Assembly (NCBI GenBank): GCA_024803745.1 | Contig: JANJXV010000002.1 | Span: 38,027,001-38,091,000 of the forward strand | Reading direction: 5' to 3' | Length of the DNA stretch: 64,000 nucleotides | Source of the DNA: Megascapheus bottae | Lineage: Eukaryota; Chordata; Mammalia; Rodentia; Geomyidae | Shown: positions 53,672 to 62,496 of the stretch, piece by piece | Layout of the letters: each line of letters opens with the position of its first letter | Numbering within the stretch: the stretch's first letter is position 1 | Program-made: the position numbers and the translations under genes | The notes under the pieces: model-generated | What the model was told of the DNA's origin: nothing | The model's database searches: none | The model's input: only the letters and a program-made list of their open reading frames with translations

Positions 53672-54083
53672 AGAGATCTGCAATAGAGCAAAATTCTGAT
53701 ACATAAGGCCATATAGTATGAAGCTAATTGAAAGGACCTCCAGGATATTGAAACAAAAGCCATATAACGAACGATTGTTGTCCTTAATGTACTATGTTGT
53801 CTCTCATCTCCTTTGCTGTCACTTGGTTATCTCATATTGTTACAGTATCTCACTTTGTTATCTGATATATTGAATTTAGTTGTACTTGGTTATTTGAAAT
53901 TTGATAGGGAAGGGGGGAAAACCAAGACGGGTGGGGGGGCGGGGGGTAGGGTAATGGGGACTAAGACATGTGAAAGGGTATCAATGTATGTGAATTAATG
54001 CACCTTCTATCTGGCAAATATCATGTAACCCTTTTAATAATTACAATAAAAAATTAAAACAAAAACAAAAACAACAAAAAAAA
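53672..54083 (+). mobile_element. Young LINE-1 3' end, first of a tandem pair
   Basis: AGAGATCTGCAATAGAGC start, CATATAGTATGAAGCTAATTG, G-rich tract at 53906-53957, ATTACAATAAA and an A-rich tail that runs straight into the next copy. Confidence 0.93.
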
Positions 54084-54604
54084 GAAATGGAAAGACTTAG
54101 AAAAAATCATATTAAGTGAAGTAAGCCAGACTCAAAGGAACTTAGGCTCAATGGTTTCCCTCATTTGTCATAATCAGTAGAAACCTTGGGCTCTTCTAGC
54201 AGAGATTTGCAATAGAGCAAAACCTTGATACATAAGGCCATATAGTATGAAGCTAATTGAAAGGACCTCCAGGATATTGAAACAAAAGCCATATAACGAA
54301 TGATTGTTGTCCTTAAGGTACTATGTTATCTCTCATCTCTTTTGCTGTCCCTTGGTTATCTCATATTGTGACAGTATCTCACTTTGTTATCTGATATATT
54401 GGATATATTTGTATTTGGTTATTTGAAACTGGATAGGGAAGGGGGGAAAACAAGATGGGGGGACGGGGGGAGGGTAATGGGGACCAAGACATGTGAAAGG
54501 GTATCAATGTATGTGAATTAATGCACCTTCTATCTGGCAGATATCATGTAACCCTTTTATTAATTACAATAAAAATATCAAAAAAAGGAAAAAAAAAAGA
54601 AAAG
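54084..54604 (+). mobile_element. Young LINE-1 3' end, second of a tandem pair
   Basis: Starts GAAATGGAAAGACTTAG at the end of ORF2, 120 bp further 5' than its partner, then the same 3' UTR with G-rich tract (54440-54482) and A-rich tail. Confidence 0.93.
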
Positions 54605-54627
54605 GGACTAAAGTTATAGGGGTTGTA

Positions 54628-54839
54628 AGCTAGGCGCCGGTGGCTCATGTCTGTAATCCTAGATATTCAGGAGGCTAAGATCTGAAGACTGCAATTCAAA
54701 TCCAGCCTGGGCATGAGACTCTTCGTTTCCTATAAATTACCAAAAAGCCTGCGTGGTAGAATCCTAGCCTTGAACAAAAAGAAAGCTCAGAGACATCTCT
54801 CAGGCCCTGAGTTCAAGTCCCGGGACCAGAAAAAAAAAT
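54628..54839 (+). mobile_element. B1L-Geo SINE, sense
   Basis: AAGCTAGGCGCCGGTGGCTC start retains CpGs. The Geo module has lost about 25 bp before TGGTAGAATCC. Confidence 0.86.
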
Positions 54840-54865
54840 CTGTATTACAATAATATTCTAAAATG

Positions 54866-55023
54866 TCTGGGGCCTAGTGGTAAAGTGCTTGCCGGGCATG
54901 CACACAGCACTGGGTTGCATTCCTCAGTGCCACAGACACAGAAAAAGCTGGAAGTGGTGCTGTGGCTCAAGTGGTAGAGCACTAGCCTTGAGAAAGGCCA
55001 AGGACAGTGCCCAGGCCCTGAGT
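54866..55023 (+). mobile_element. IDL-Geo SINE, 3' shortened
   Basis: TCTGGGGCCTAGTGG start (A-box region), GGGTTGCATTCC, a complete early Geo module, then the sequence stops at GCCCTGAGT without a tail. Confidence 0.87.
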
Positions 55024-56384
55024 CTTTATACATCATCCTACAAGCATAATCATGTTTTGATTCTGCTTGCCTGTCTTTCCTCTTCCCCTGCTTTCCCTTC
55101 TCTGTCTCACTCACATACACATGCATGTACACATGTACCCACCTACAGATATTATAGAAAGTCATGAGTTTTTCTACCTCTGGGATCACTGAGTAGTAAT
55201 AACAGTTTTTAATATATTTCTGCATTGACTCTGTAGCAAATTGTAACTGCAAAGCTGTTAAGCAGTAACCATTACAAATAAAACTTGCCACTGTCTGAAG
55301 TGCTACAGTTTATTATTGTTGTTGTTATAAGAATAGTAAGAAAGGAACCCTGTAGGTAAAACCCTTCATAAAAGAAAAATATCATACCAGCAACTCATTA
55401 TTCTGGGTTGATCTTATGTTAGCTGATAGCTTCTAGGTATATGGCATATACCTATAATAATCACATTAAGGCAGAACTTCATTAATAATAGATGAGATCT
55501 GATTGTAGCCATTCCTGTTCTTATTTCAATAACCTGTGGCATTTTTGCAACAAAAATAATCTAAACCCTTTTGCTTAAAAAATACCTTCTTGGCACATCT
55601 TAGTAGCAAGCTGAAAAAAAAGTGGGGAGTGTCTTCTTTATGTATTAAGGAGCAGTTCCTAACTGGAGTTCTTTCTGATGCCTTTAAACACTAACAACTG
55701 ACATTTCAAAGAAATCAGAATAATTTTAGACTAGATCTCTGGCTTTTTAGAGATTTCGAGAGAAGGGGACTGGATGATTTTTGCATTGCTATAGTCATTT
55801 TGGCTTTTTTTTTTTTTTTGGTAGGACATGTCAAATTCTGAGTTTATACCAGACCCAAATGCTTTGTATCTCCTGATAGCGTCATTTGTGGAGTACCGTT
55901 TCAATCTGTAGGAACAGCAACAGGTAGCTTCGGAACTCTGTTGTGGATTTCCCTCACATAGTTCTTATTTCTTCCATCATTTCTCCCTTTAAGTGCAGTG
56001 CTGAAAGATGAATGCTACCCCTCCTCTATGAATTGCCTTACTGCAGTAAATGGACTTGGCGAGATTTATTGGCACAGTCTCTCTGTTTTGCCCCTATGGT
56101 CCTTCAGTCTCTGAGACCAAGTACTGGACTCCAGAAACCCAGTTCTAGCTCAGATGTCCTTAAGGATCCTGAGATAGGGAGTGTATGATGGATAACTGGG
56201 AGTGTCTGTTATAACCACAAGGGACCTTATGGGAGAAACAATGATATGAGAACAAAAGAGTGACAGGAGTGGTGTACCTCAAAGATGGAGGAAAAAGCCA
56301 AAAAATGGCAGAAAAGATTCTTCCTTCAAAGCCTCTACAAATAATCAGACATACTCAAACTTTGATTTTAGCACTATAAGCTTT
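55024..56384. other. Unique sequence, no gene seen
   Basis: A (TTG)n stretch at 55313-55327 and T(15) near 55806. No protein family recognised. Confidence 0.45.
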
Positions 56385-56523
56385 TTAAATTTTTAACTTA
56401 CCTTTTTATTGTAATTAAGAGAAGGATTACAGTTATATTTGCCAGATAGAAGGTGCATTACTTCACACACATTGATACCCCTTCTCATGTTTTTGTCCCC
56501 ATTTCCCTCTCCCCACCCCCTTC
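56385..56523 (-). mobile_element. LINE-1 3' tip
   Basis: Antisense 3' UTR end to the C-rich tract. Flanks AGCACTATAAGCTTT and AGCACCGTAAGCTTT (13 of 15) are the target-site duplication. Confidence 0.9.
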
Positions 56524-56841
56524 AGCACCGTAAGCTTTATTTGAAATATCTAATAAATCTGTCCTATTTTAAGCCAGTAAGCTATTTGTGCTGATTCCTT
56601 ATAGCATCAATAAGAAACTACTAAACTTTACATTTTGCTTCCTCTCAAAGGTAGCTGCTACTCCTTTCTTCCTAAATTGAAATGTTTTTTTACAAACAAA
56701 AGTTTATTTACTTCTATTCCCTATACCCAAGTATTTGTATTCCCTTTACCTGTGCTCTTGGAATTTGCTGTTTTCAATATTATTTATTACTTTAGTACTA
56801 AATTGAAAATTTTTATAGGACAGAAAAAGGAAAAGAAACTT
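56524..56841. other. Unique sequence
   Basis: AT-rich, nothing recognised. Confidence 0.4.
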
Positions 56842-57051
56842 TCAAGCTAGCTCACACCTGTAAATCTCAGGAAGTTGAGATCTGAGGATCATGGTTTAAG
56901 CCAGCCTAGGCAGAATAGTTTTCTGAGACAGTTTATTTCCAAGTAACCCCCCAAAAGCCAGAAGTGGAGCTGTGTCTCAAGTGTTAGAGCACTAACATTG
57001 GACCAAAAGCCCAGGAACAGCATCCAGGCCCTGAGTTCAAATCTCAGAATG

Positions 57052-57054
<3 letters not shown>
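56842..57054 (+). mobile_element. B1L-Geo SINE, sense
   Basis: AGCTAGCTCACACCTGTAAATC start; Geo module GAGCTGTGTCTCAAGTG; the tail has become a CA/GA array. Confidence 0.83.
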
Positions 57055-57136
<82 letters not shown>

Positions 57137-57141
57137 GGAGG

Positions 57142-57209
<68 letters not shown>
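57055..57209. repeat. (AC)n(AG)n compound microsatellite
   Basis: About 22 AC units followed by about 110 bp of AG with AAAG and GGG interruptions. It sits at a SINE 3' end. Confidence 0.97.
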
Positions 57210-57211
<2 letters not shown>

Positions 57212-57232
57212 AAAATCAATAAAATTTTAATC

Positions 57233-57420
57233 AGGGCTGAGAGTTTGGCCTAGTGGTAGAGTGCCTGTCTAGCATGCATGAAGACCTGGGTTTAAGTCCT
57301 TGGTACCACATACATAGAAAAAGCCAGAAGTGGTGTAGTGGCTCAGGGTAGAACACTTATCTTGAGGAAAGCCCAAGGACAGTGCTCAGGTCCTGAGCTC
57401 AAGCCCAGGACTGGCAAAAT
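57233..57420 (+). mobile_element. IDL-Geo SINE, sense
   Basis: GGGCTGAGAGTTTGGCCTAG start, Geo module with a small deletion (GGCTCAGGGTAG), tail grown into (AT)n. TTTTAATCA and TTTTAAATCA flank it. Confidence 0.92.
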
Positions 57421-57649
57421 ATATATATATATTTTTTAAATCAATGTGAGCTTGAGCAATGAAACCATGGAAATAATGGGGAACATCATTTTCCAAGGGA
57501 AGATAAAATTTACTTACACTAGGGTTGGAAGGTATGGGAAAAAGAGCATCAGCTTTTATTGACATAATACTTACTATTCTTCCTCCGATTCTTTTTTCAT
57601 GTATATTTTGTGTACTTCAATATTTACTTTCAGGATGTAAGAAATAATC
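57421..57649. other. Unique or older L1 3' UTR
   Basis: May be the upstream part of the following L1 3' UTR, but not recognisable enough to assign. Confidence 0.3.
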
Positions 57650-57804
57650 ATGAACTCAAATTGTGATAAGGAATTTAGGGGAAGGAATTTGGAAGGGAAA
57701 AAACTGGGAGAGAAGGAGGTAAAGGGGTGATACTGTTCAAAAGGAAATGTACTCATTCATTATCTAACTTATGTAATTGCAATCCCTTTGGATATCACAT
57801 TTAC
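57650..57804 (+). mobile_element. LINE-1 3' UTR end, older subfamily
   Basis: GGGAGAGAAGGAGGTAAAGG, GTGATACTGTTCAAAAGG, AAATGTACTCATTCATTATC, TGTAATTGCAATCCC; same type as 27785. Confidence 0.7.
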
Positions 57805-57973
57805 ATTTTTTTTTGTCCAGTTCTGGGGCTTAAGCCCTGTCCTTGGGTTTTGTCAAGGATAGCTCTACAACACCATTTCTGGCTTTTTCTATGTATGTGG
57901 TACCGAGGAATCGAACCTGGGTCTTCGTGCATGCTAGGCAAGCACTCTACCATTAGGCCAAACTCTCAGACCT
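57805..57973 (-). mobile_element. IDL-Geo SINE, shortened
   Basis: Antisense: TCCAGTTCTGGGGCTTAAGC with a deletion inside the Geo module; ID-like monomer intact (GGTACCGAGGAATCGAACC). Confidence 0.9.
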
Positions 57974-58147
57974 ACAACAAAAATTTTAAAAAAGAAATAA
58001 AGGCAAAATTTTCCGGCCATCCTGCTCATGAACAGAGGCTGCTTCTAAATTGGGCCTCACCTCTTTCACAACAAAGCTACCTTTACCACAACACACAGTA
58101 AAGTTGGTGGGTGGTAATAAAATTATCAGGGTATGAATCTACCCATT

Positions 58148-58341
58148 TTGATGCCAATATTGGACTTGAACTCAGGGCCTCACACTCTGCTTACTAGCCT
58201 TTTCCTTCATGACTGATACTCTACCACTTGAGATAAGTCTCTTGAATTTGTCTGCTTGGGATAGCTTCCAATAATGATCCTCCTACCTCAGTCTCCTGAG
58301 TAGCTAAGATTACATGTATGAGCCACTGGCACCAAGCTTAG
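58148..58341 (-). mobile_element. Diverged B1L-Geo-type SINE
   Basis: TTGGACTTGAACTCAGGGCC, CTCTACCACTTGAG, CTCAGTCTCCTGAGTAGC, GTATGAGCCACTGGCACC. Confidence 0.68.
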
Positions 58342-59403
58342 TTATACTCATTTTGATGGTATTTAATAGTTTAACCAAAAGGATGTCGTGGAAACCCTCT
58401 AACATTATTATTTTCCACTTACATAATCTGGCTGCTGCCCTTTAGTGCTGATGGTATCAAGGTATATATTTCATAGAAATTCTGTCCTGTATCTAGAGTT
58501 GAGTCAAATGTTGGTTGAAATTAAAAGTGCACCTCTCCAAATCAAACACTGTTGAACATTACCTGGCAGAGGATGTAAAGGTGAAATCTAGAGACCATTT
58601 AGGCATACCAATGGGTGGCAGAATGACTTCACCTTTTAATACAAGGCATCTATTTCTAAGAACCCATTGCTGGCATTTGGTACAATTGAACTTCATCTTT
58701 AACCTTTTACTGTGATTTATGTGATTAGGCCACTGGAGGAAGTGGTTTTTCAACAGCATGATTAAAACACTTTAAGGAAATCATTTCTGTCTTCAAGCAC
58801 CTTGTGTGCACTATTAAAATTTTCTGCCAAGTGTTTGTCCTTTGTCATCAAAAGAAGAGCCAGGAAACAGAGCAGCCTTGACTTTTAAACATTATCTTGG
58901 CAGAAATGAAAGATCATAGACAGCAAGGTCAGAGTTGGGGCACTGGTCTTTAGCAGGCTTAGGTAGAAGTTTCTTCCTCAACCAACACCCAGGACTGGGA
59001 CACCAGTGAGAATTTTGTTTACCAAGATTTGTCTTCCTCCTTAAAGTTGGGAAAAAAAGTTAAATTTTGCCATGCAAGAACTTATTTCCTTTGGGCAGCA
59101 ATGAGATTTAAACTCAAATTCTTGCAATCAGGGCAGATAGTCTGCCGCTAAACCACACTGTTAGCCTTTGTTCTAATAATTTACTCTGGTTGTAACATTG
59201 AACCATGAGCCAGGTTGAGAGTTTCCTGACCTGCTCAAATCCATCTGGAACTAATTTGAGGCCCCTCAGTTCCATTCTTCTGTATTTTCCATTGAACCTG
59301 AAATGATGTACTGAAAATCCAAACTAGTCTTCAAAGTAAATGAAATCTATAAGTAATGTAAATTGTAGCACTTTAGGCAATACATTTTAGAGAGGAGTGA
59401 TAT
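58342..59403. other. Unique sequence, no gene seen
   Basis: 58540-58770 has overlapping short ORFs on both strands, none recognised. 59105-59160 faintly resembles an old antisense tRNA-derived SINE. Confidence 0.45.
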
Positions 59404-59419
59404 AAGAATACAGGTTGTG

Positions 59420-59552
59420 GGGGGGTGAGGGGGAGGGTAAAGGGTACCAAGACATGTGAAAGGGTATCAATGTATGTGAATTAATGCACCTTCTATATGG
59501 CAAATATCATGTAACCCTTTTATTAATTACAATAATAATAATAATAATAATA
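59420..59552 (+). mobile_element. LINE-1 3' tip with (AAT)n tail
   Basis: Starts in the G-rich tract, then CAAGACATGTGAAAGGGTATC and ATTACAATAATAAT. The 16-bp target-site duplication AAGAATACAGGTTGTG is at 59404..59419 and 59553..59568. Confidence 0.95.
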
Positions 59553-59734
59553 AAGAATACAGGTTGTGAGGCTTGCTTTTCTGAAGGGGCTAAATTGTCA
59601 TCCAGAACTCTGCTGCTCTTTGCCATTTTCTTTAGAGAAGTGGGATCTTCTGCCTGGGCTTCATGGCATGTTACAGCTCATGAAGGGAAAGGATACTCCT
59701 TTCTAGAGGGAGTACGTTGGGGGTGACCTATCTT

Positions 59735-60080
59735 GAATTCACTGGCTCACTGAACAGTGATTAACATTTAAAATGTATGCAAACTAGACTTCTAATTACA
59801 GTCCAATAATGTAAGACTTTGAACCCATTCACTGCCTTTGGAAATAATCATAGATGCCCGCTGCTTATCATGAAAAAGTCATTATGGCAAATGACCAACT
59901 CCCCCACCTTCTCCTTTCCACCAACTGCAAAAGTGATTCTCCATTGCAAAGAATTTGCAAATGGTGCATGCAGCAGAGTCAAATGTCCCTTGCTAGCTGT
60001 AATTGTTATGCAAATTGCCCTGGTTACTATGAGAATACAATTACAGAACTCCCAGCACAGGTGAATTTGCAAGTGTGAAC
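59735..60080. promoter_or_regulatory. Candidate conserved noncoding element
   Basis: Repeat-free stretch with homeodomain-type and octamer words: CTAATTACAG (59791), AAATAATCAT, CTGTAATTGTTATGCAAATT (perfect octamer ATGCAAAT at 60008-60015) and CAATTACAG. Overlapping ORFs on both strands are not coding-like. Inferred from motif density only. Confidence 0.3.
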
Positions 60081-60386
60081 CAAATTAGGGGAAGTGAGCA
60101 TAGGCTTTGACCTAAGCGGTCAGGTCATCCTGAACTCATCCTGGCAATTTGGTCATTGGCAGTGATAAAGAAGCAGGGACACTCTGTTCCCTGAACTTTG
60201 CTGACTGTAGCAGAGTGGGGTACGAAACACATGGAAAGGGAGGCAGTAAAACTGAGGGAGTGGCACTGCAGGGCTATAGTTCTAGTGTGGAGGCTGGGGG
60301 AGGAGGACTGTCTGCTGGAGTCCAGGAGTTTGAGATAAAGTGTAGATGGTACAGGGCAGCCCATCTCAACAAAAACTCAAAAGAGG
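60081..60386. other. Unique sequence
   Basis: Somewhat G-rich (GGCTGGGGGAGGAGG near 60293); no gene recognised. Confidence 0.4.
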
Positions 60387-60585
60387 GGCCGGGAGTTTGG
60401 CCTAGTGGTAGAGTGCTTGCCTAGCATGCATGAAGACTCGGGTTTGATTCCTAGGTACCATATATATAGAAAAAAAAGCCAGTAGTGGGGCTGAGGCTCA
60501 AGTGGTAGAGCTCTAACCTTGAGAAAGTCCAAGGACAGTGCTCAGACGCAGGACTGGCAACCCCCCACAAAAAAATAACAAACCC
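60387..60585 (+). mobile_element. IDL-Geo SINE, sense
   Basis: GGGGCCGGGAGTTTGGCCTAG start, little diverged. CTCAAAAGAG and CTTAAAAGAG flank it as an imperfect target-site duplication. Confidence 0.93.
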
Positions 60586-60956
60586 AAAAAACCAAACTTA
60601 AAAGAGGTCAGAGGATAGAAACAGTCGGGAGCTAGATAGTAGGATTGAAAATTTTGTAAATTTGTTTGCTGAAGAAGAGATAAGAATGCAGGTCACAGAG
60701 ACTCAGTAGAAAAAACAAACAAACATATATTGTGTACTAGACAAATGAAAAATTGTCTTTATTCACACACACACACACACATACACAAAATGAAGTGGGT
60801 TGCAGTAGTTTGAGGTAATATGAGGTGAAGATTGGTTGTACATAAGCCAGGTTTTAATGTCTCTGGGCTAAGTTTCAACTCTAAATCTGTATGAGTTGAA
60901 CATTTGTGATGTTAACTACCTCTAGGTTTCTTCTTAAAATTGTTTTAAAAAAAAGT
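60586..60956. other. Unique sequence with a (CA)n
   Basis: (CA)n at 60764-60787 not associated with a SINE; no gene. Confidence 0.45.
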
Positions 60957-61161
60957 GGGGCTGGGAGTTTGGCCTAGTGGTAGAGTGCTTGCCTAGCATG
61001 CATGAAGACCAGGGTTCGATTCCTCGGTACCACATGCATAGAAAAAGCCAGAAGTGGTGCTGTGGCTCAAAGCTAGAACACTATCCTTGAGGAAAACCCA
61101 AGGAAGTGCTCAGGCCCTAAGCTCAAGCCCAGGACTGGCAAAAAAAAAAAAAAAAAAAAAA
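60957..61161 (+). mobile_element. IDL-Geo SINE, first of a pair
   Basis: Sense, with GGGTTCGATTCCTCGGTACC nearly intact and an A(22) tail; the next SINE follows at once. Confidence 0.93.
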
Positions 61162-61410
61162 GATGGGGCTGTGGTGGTGCACACCTGTAATCCTGTCTAC
61201 TCAGAAGGCTGACATCTGAGGATCACAGTTCAAAGTGAGCGCAGACAGAAAAATCCATGAGACTACCTCCAATAAACTACTCAGAAAAAGCAGGAAGTGG
61301 CACTGTGACTCACATTGTAGAGTGCTAGCCTTGAGTACAAAGAGTCTCAGGGACAGTGCCCAGGACTAAGTTGAAGCCCCAAGACTGGGGGAAAAAAAAA
61401 GCTAAAAAAA
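61162..61410 (+). mobile_element. B1L-Geo SINE, second of a pair
   Basis: GATGGGGCTGTGGTGGTGC start, CACACCTGTAATCCTG, Geo module with GGCACTGTGACTCACATTG, A-rich tail. Confidence 0.87.
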
Positions 61411-61507
61411 GCTCACCCTTGGAAGTGAGCTTACAGGAAAGAAAACTTCGGAGTTTGGTTTCCTTTTATTATTCACCTTGTGTTATGATGTAAATATGCT
61501 GGTGGCA

Positions 61508-61538
61508 TTATCGAAGGTGGTCAGACCACCTTCGATAA
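61508..61538. repeat. Perfect inverted repeat, 14-bp arms, 3-nt spacer
   Basis: TTATCGAAGGTGGT, spacer CAG, ACCACCTTCGATAA. A direct repeat GGCATTA (61504..61510 and 61541..61547) brackets the palindrome, overlapping its left arm. Confidence 0.97.
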
Positions 61539-61569
61539 GGGGCATTAAAGCCATGGGTTAACTCATTGG

Positions 61570-61577
61570 TGACGTCA
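61570..61577. promoter_or_regulatory. Full palindromic CRE
   Basis: TGACGTCA, the consensus site of CREB/ATF factors, 32 bp after the hairpin. No promoter is recognised nearby. Confidence 0.5.
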
Positions 61578-61636
61578 TCGTTCATACTGAATGAGCCGGG
61601 TTTCCTAATTAAAACAGGCCATGCCGCCTCCCCCAC

Positions 61637-61868
61637 TCTTTTTTTTTTGTCAGTCAGGAGGCTTTAACTCAGGGCCTGAGCACTGTCCCTGAGCTCTTTT
61701 GCTCAAGCCTAGCACTCTACCACTGTGAGCCACAGCTCCACTTCTGGTTTACTGATGGCTTATTGGAGAATCTCAAGGACTTTGCTGCCCAGTCTGGCTT
61801 TGAACTGGGATCCTCAGATCTCAGCCTCCTGAGAAGCTAGGATTATAGTCAGGAGATACCAGTGCCAA
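61637..61868 (-). mobile_element. B1L-Geo SINE
   Basis: Antisense: T(9), GTCAGTCAGGAGGCTTTAAC ... CAGATCTCAGCCTCCTGAG. Confidence 0.88.
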
Positions 61869-62426
61869 ACCATGTTATCTTAGTACAAATGCAATGTCTA
61901 CTCTACCAGAGACCTTGGCAGACACACCTCCACATACATGTCTATGTCCATGCCATAACACACCGGTAGCTTCTCTTAGGGGGAAACTTTATTTCCTAGA
62001 GATCTGATTTCATTTGTGGATGGCATAATTTACATAAAATACTATTATCAAGTAGAGATTACATAGTTTCTGATTTGTTCATGTTTGTCTTTTCAACATA
62101 TTCTTTTTACTCATCCATTATTTAATACATTAGTCTATTTAGGAACAAATGCGAAAGAAAAGGTTTGATTTTTTTTTTTTTAAACTTTTCACTTGTACCA
62201 TGAAGGCTTGTGTTATGGAGCCCAACACTATAATACTGATACTCTTATCATTGATCAAATAACACTCTAATGTTATAGGTTAAGTCATATGATCCAAACA
62301 GGTAGAGGGATGACAGGGTACATGGAGTAAAGGGGCCAGCATTTATTTTTAACTTATTTTTGTGTAAATAAATCACAGGGTGTCCATTTGTTTGCATTAA
62401 CTATATTTATACCCAATCTTTATCTG
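61869..62426. other. Unique sequence
   Basis: T(13) at 62168-62180; no gene recognised. Confidence 0.4.
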
Positions 62427-62496
62427 TCAGATCTGGAGATAGAACTTAGTACCTTGCCCGAGTGCATTCTCCCACTAAGCTACATTCTTAGTCCTA
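62427..62496 (-). mobile_element. Old tRNA-derived (ID-like) SINE fragment
   Basis: GGAGATAGAACTTAGTACC is B-box-like in antisense and CATTCTCCCACTAAGCTAC A-box-like. Confidence 0.5.

Larger units (their letters stand above)
61411..61636. other. Unique sequence with hairpin and CRE
   Basis: Holds a perfect inverted repeat and a full CRE (listed separately), with more CpGs than the surroundings. Confidence 0.5.

Noticed and set aside
60957..61030. tRNA-Ala-like gene (also at 28620, 10402 and elsewhere)
   Set aside because: A and B boxes are present, but the sequence is the left monomer of IDL-Geo SINEs with tails and target duplications; the acceptor stem does not close as a functional tRNA.
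2071..61868. Regularly recurring ~200-bp repeats as a possible array system
   Set aside because: They are dispersed, in both orientations and individually flanked by target duplications; they are SINEs, not a CRISPR or satellite array.
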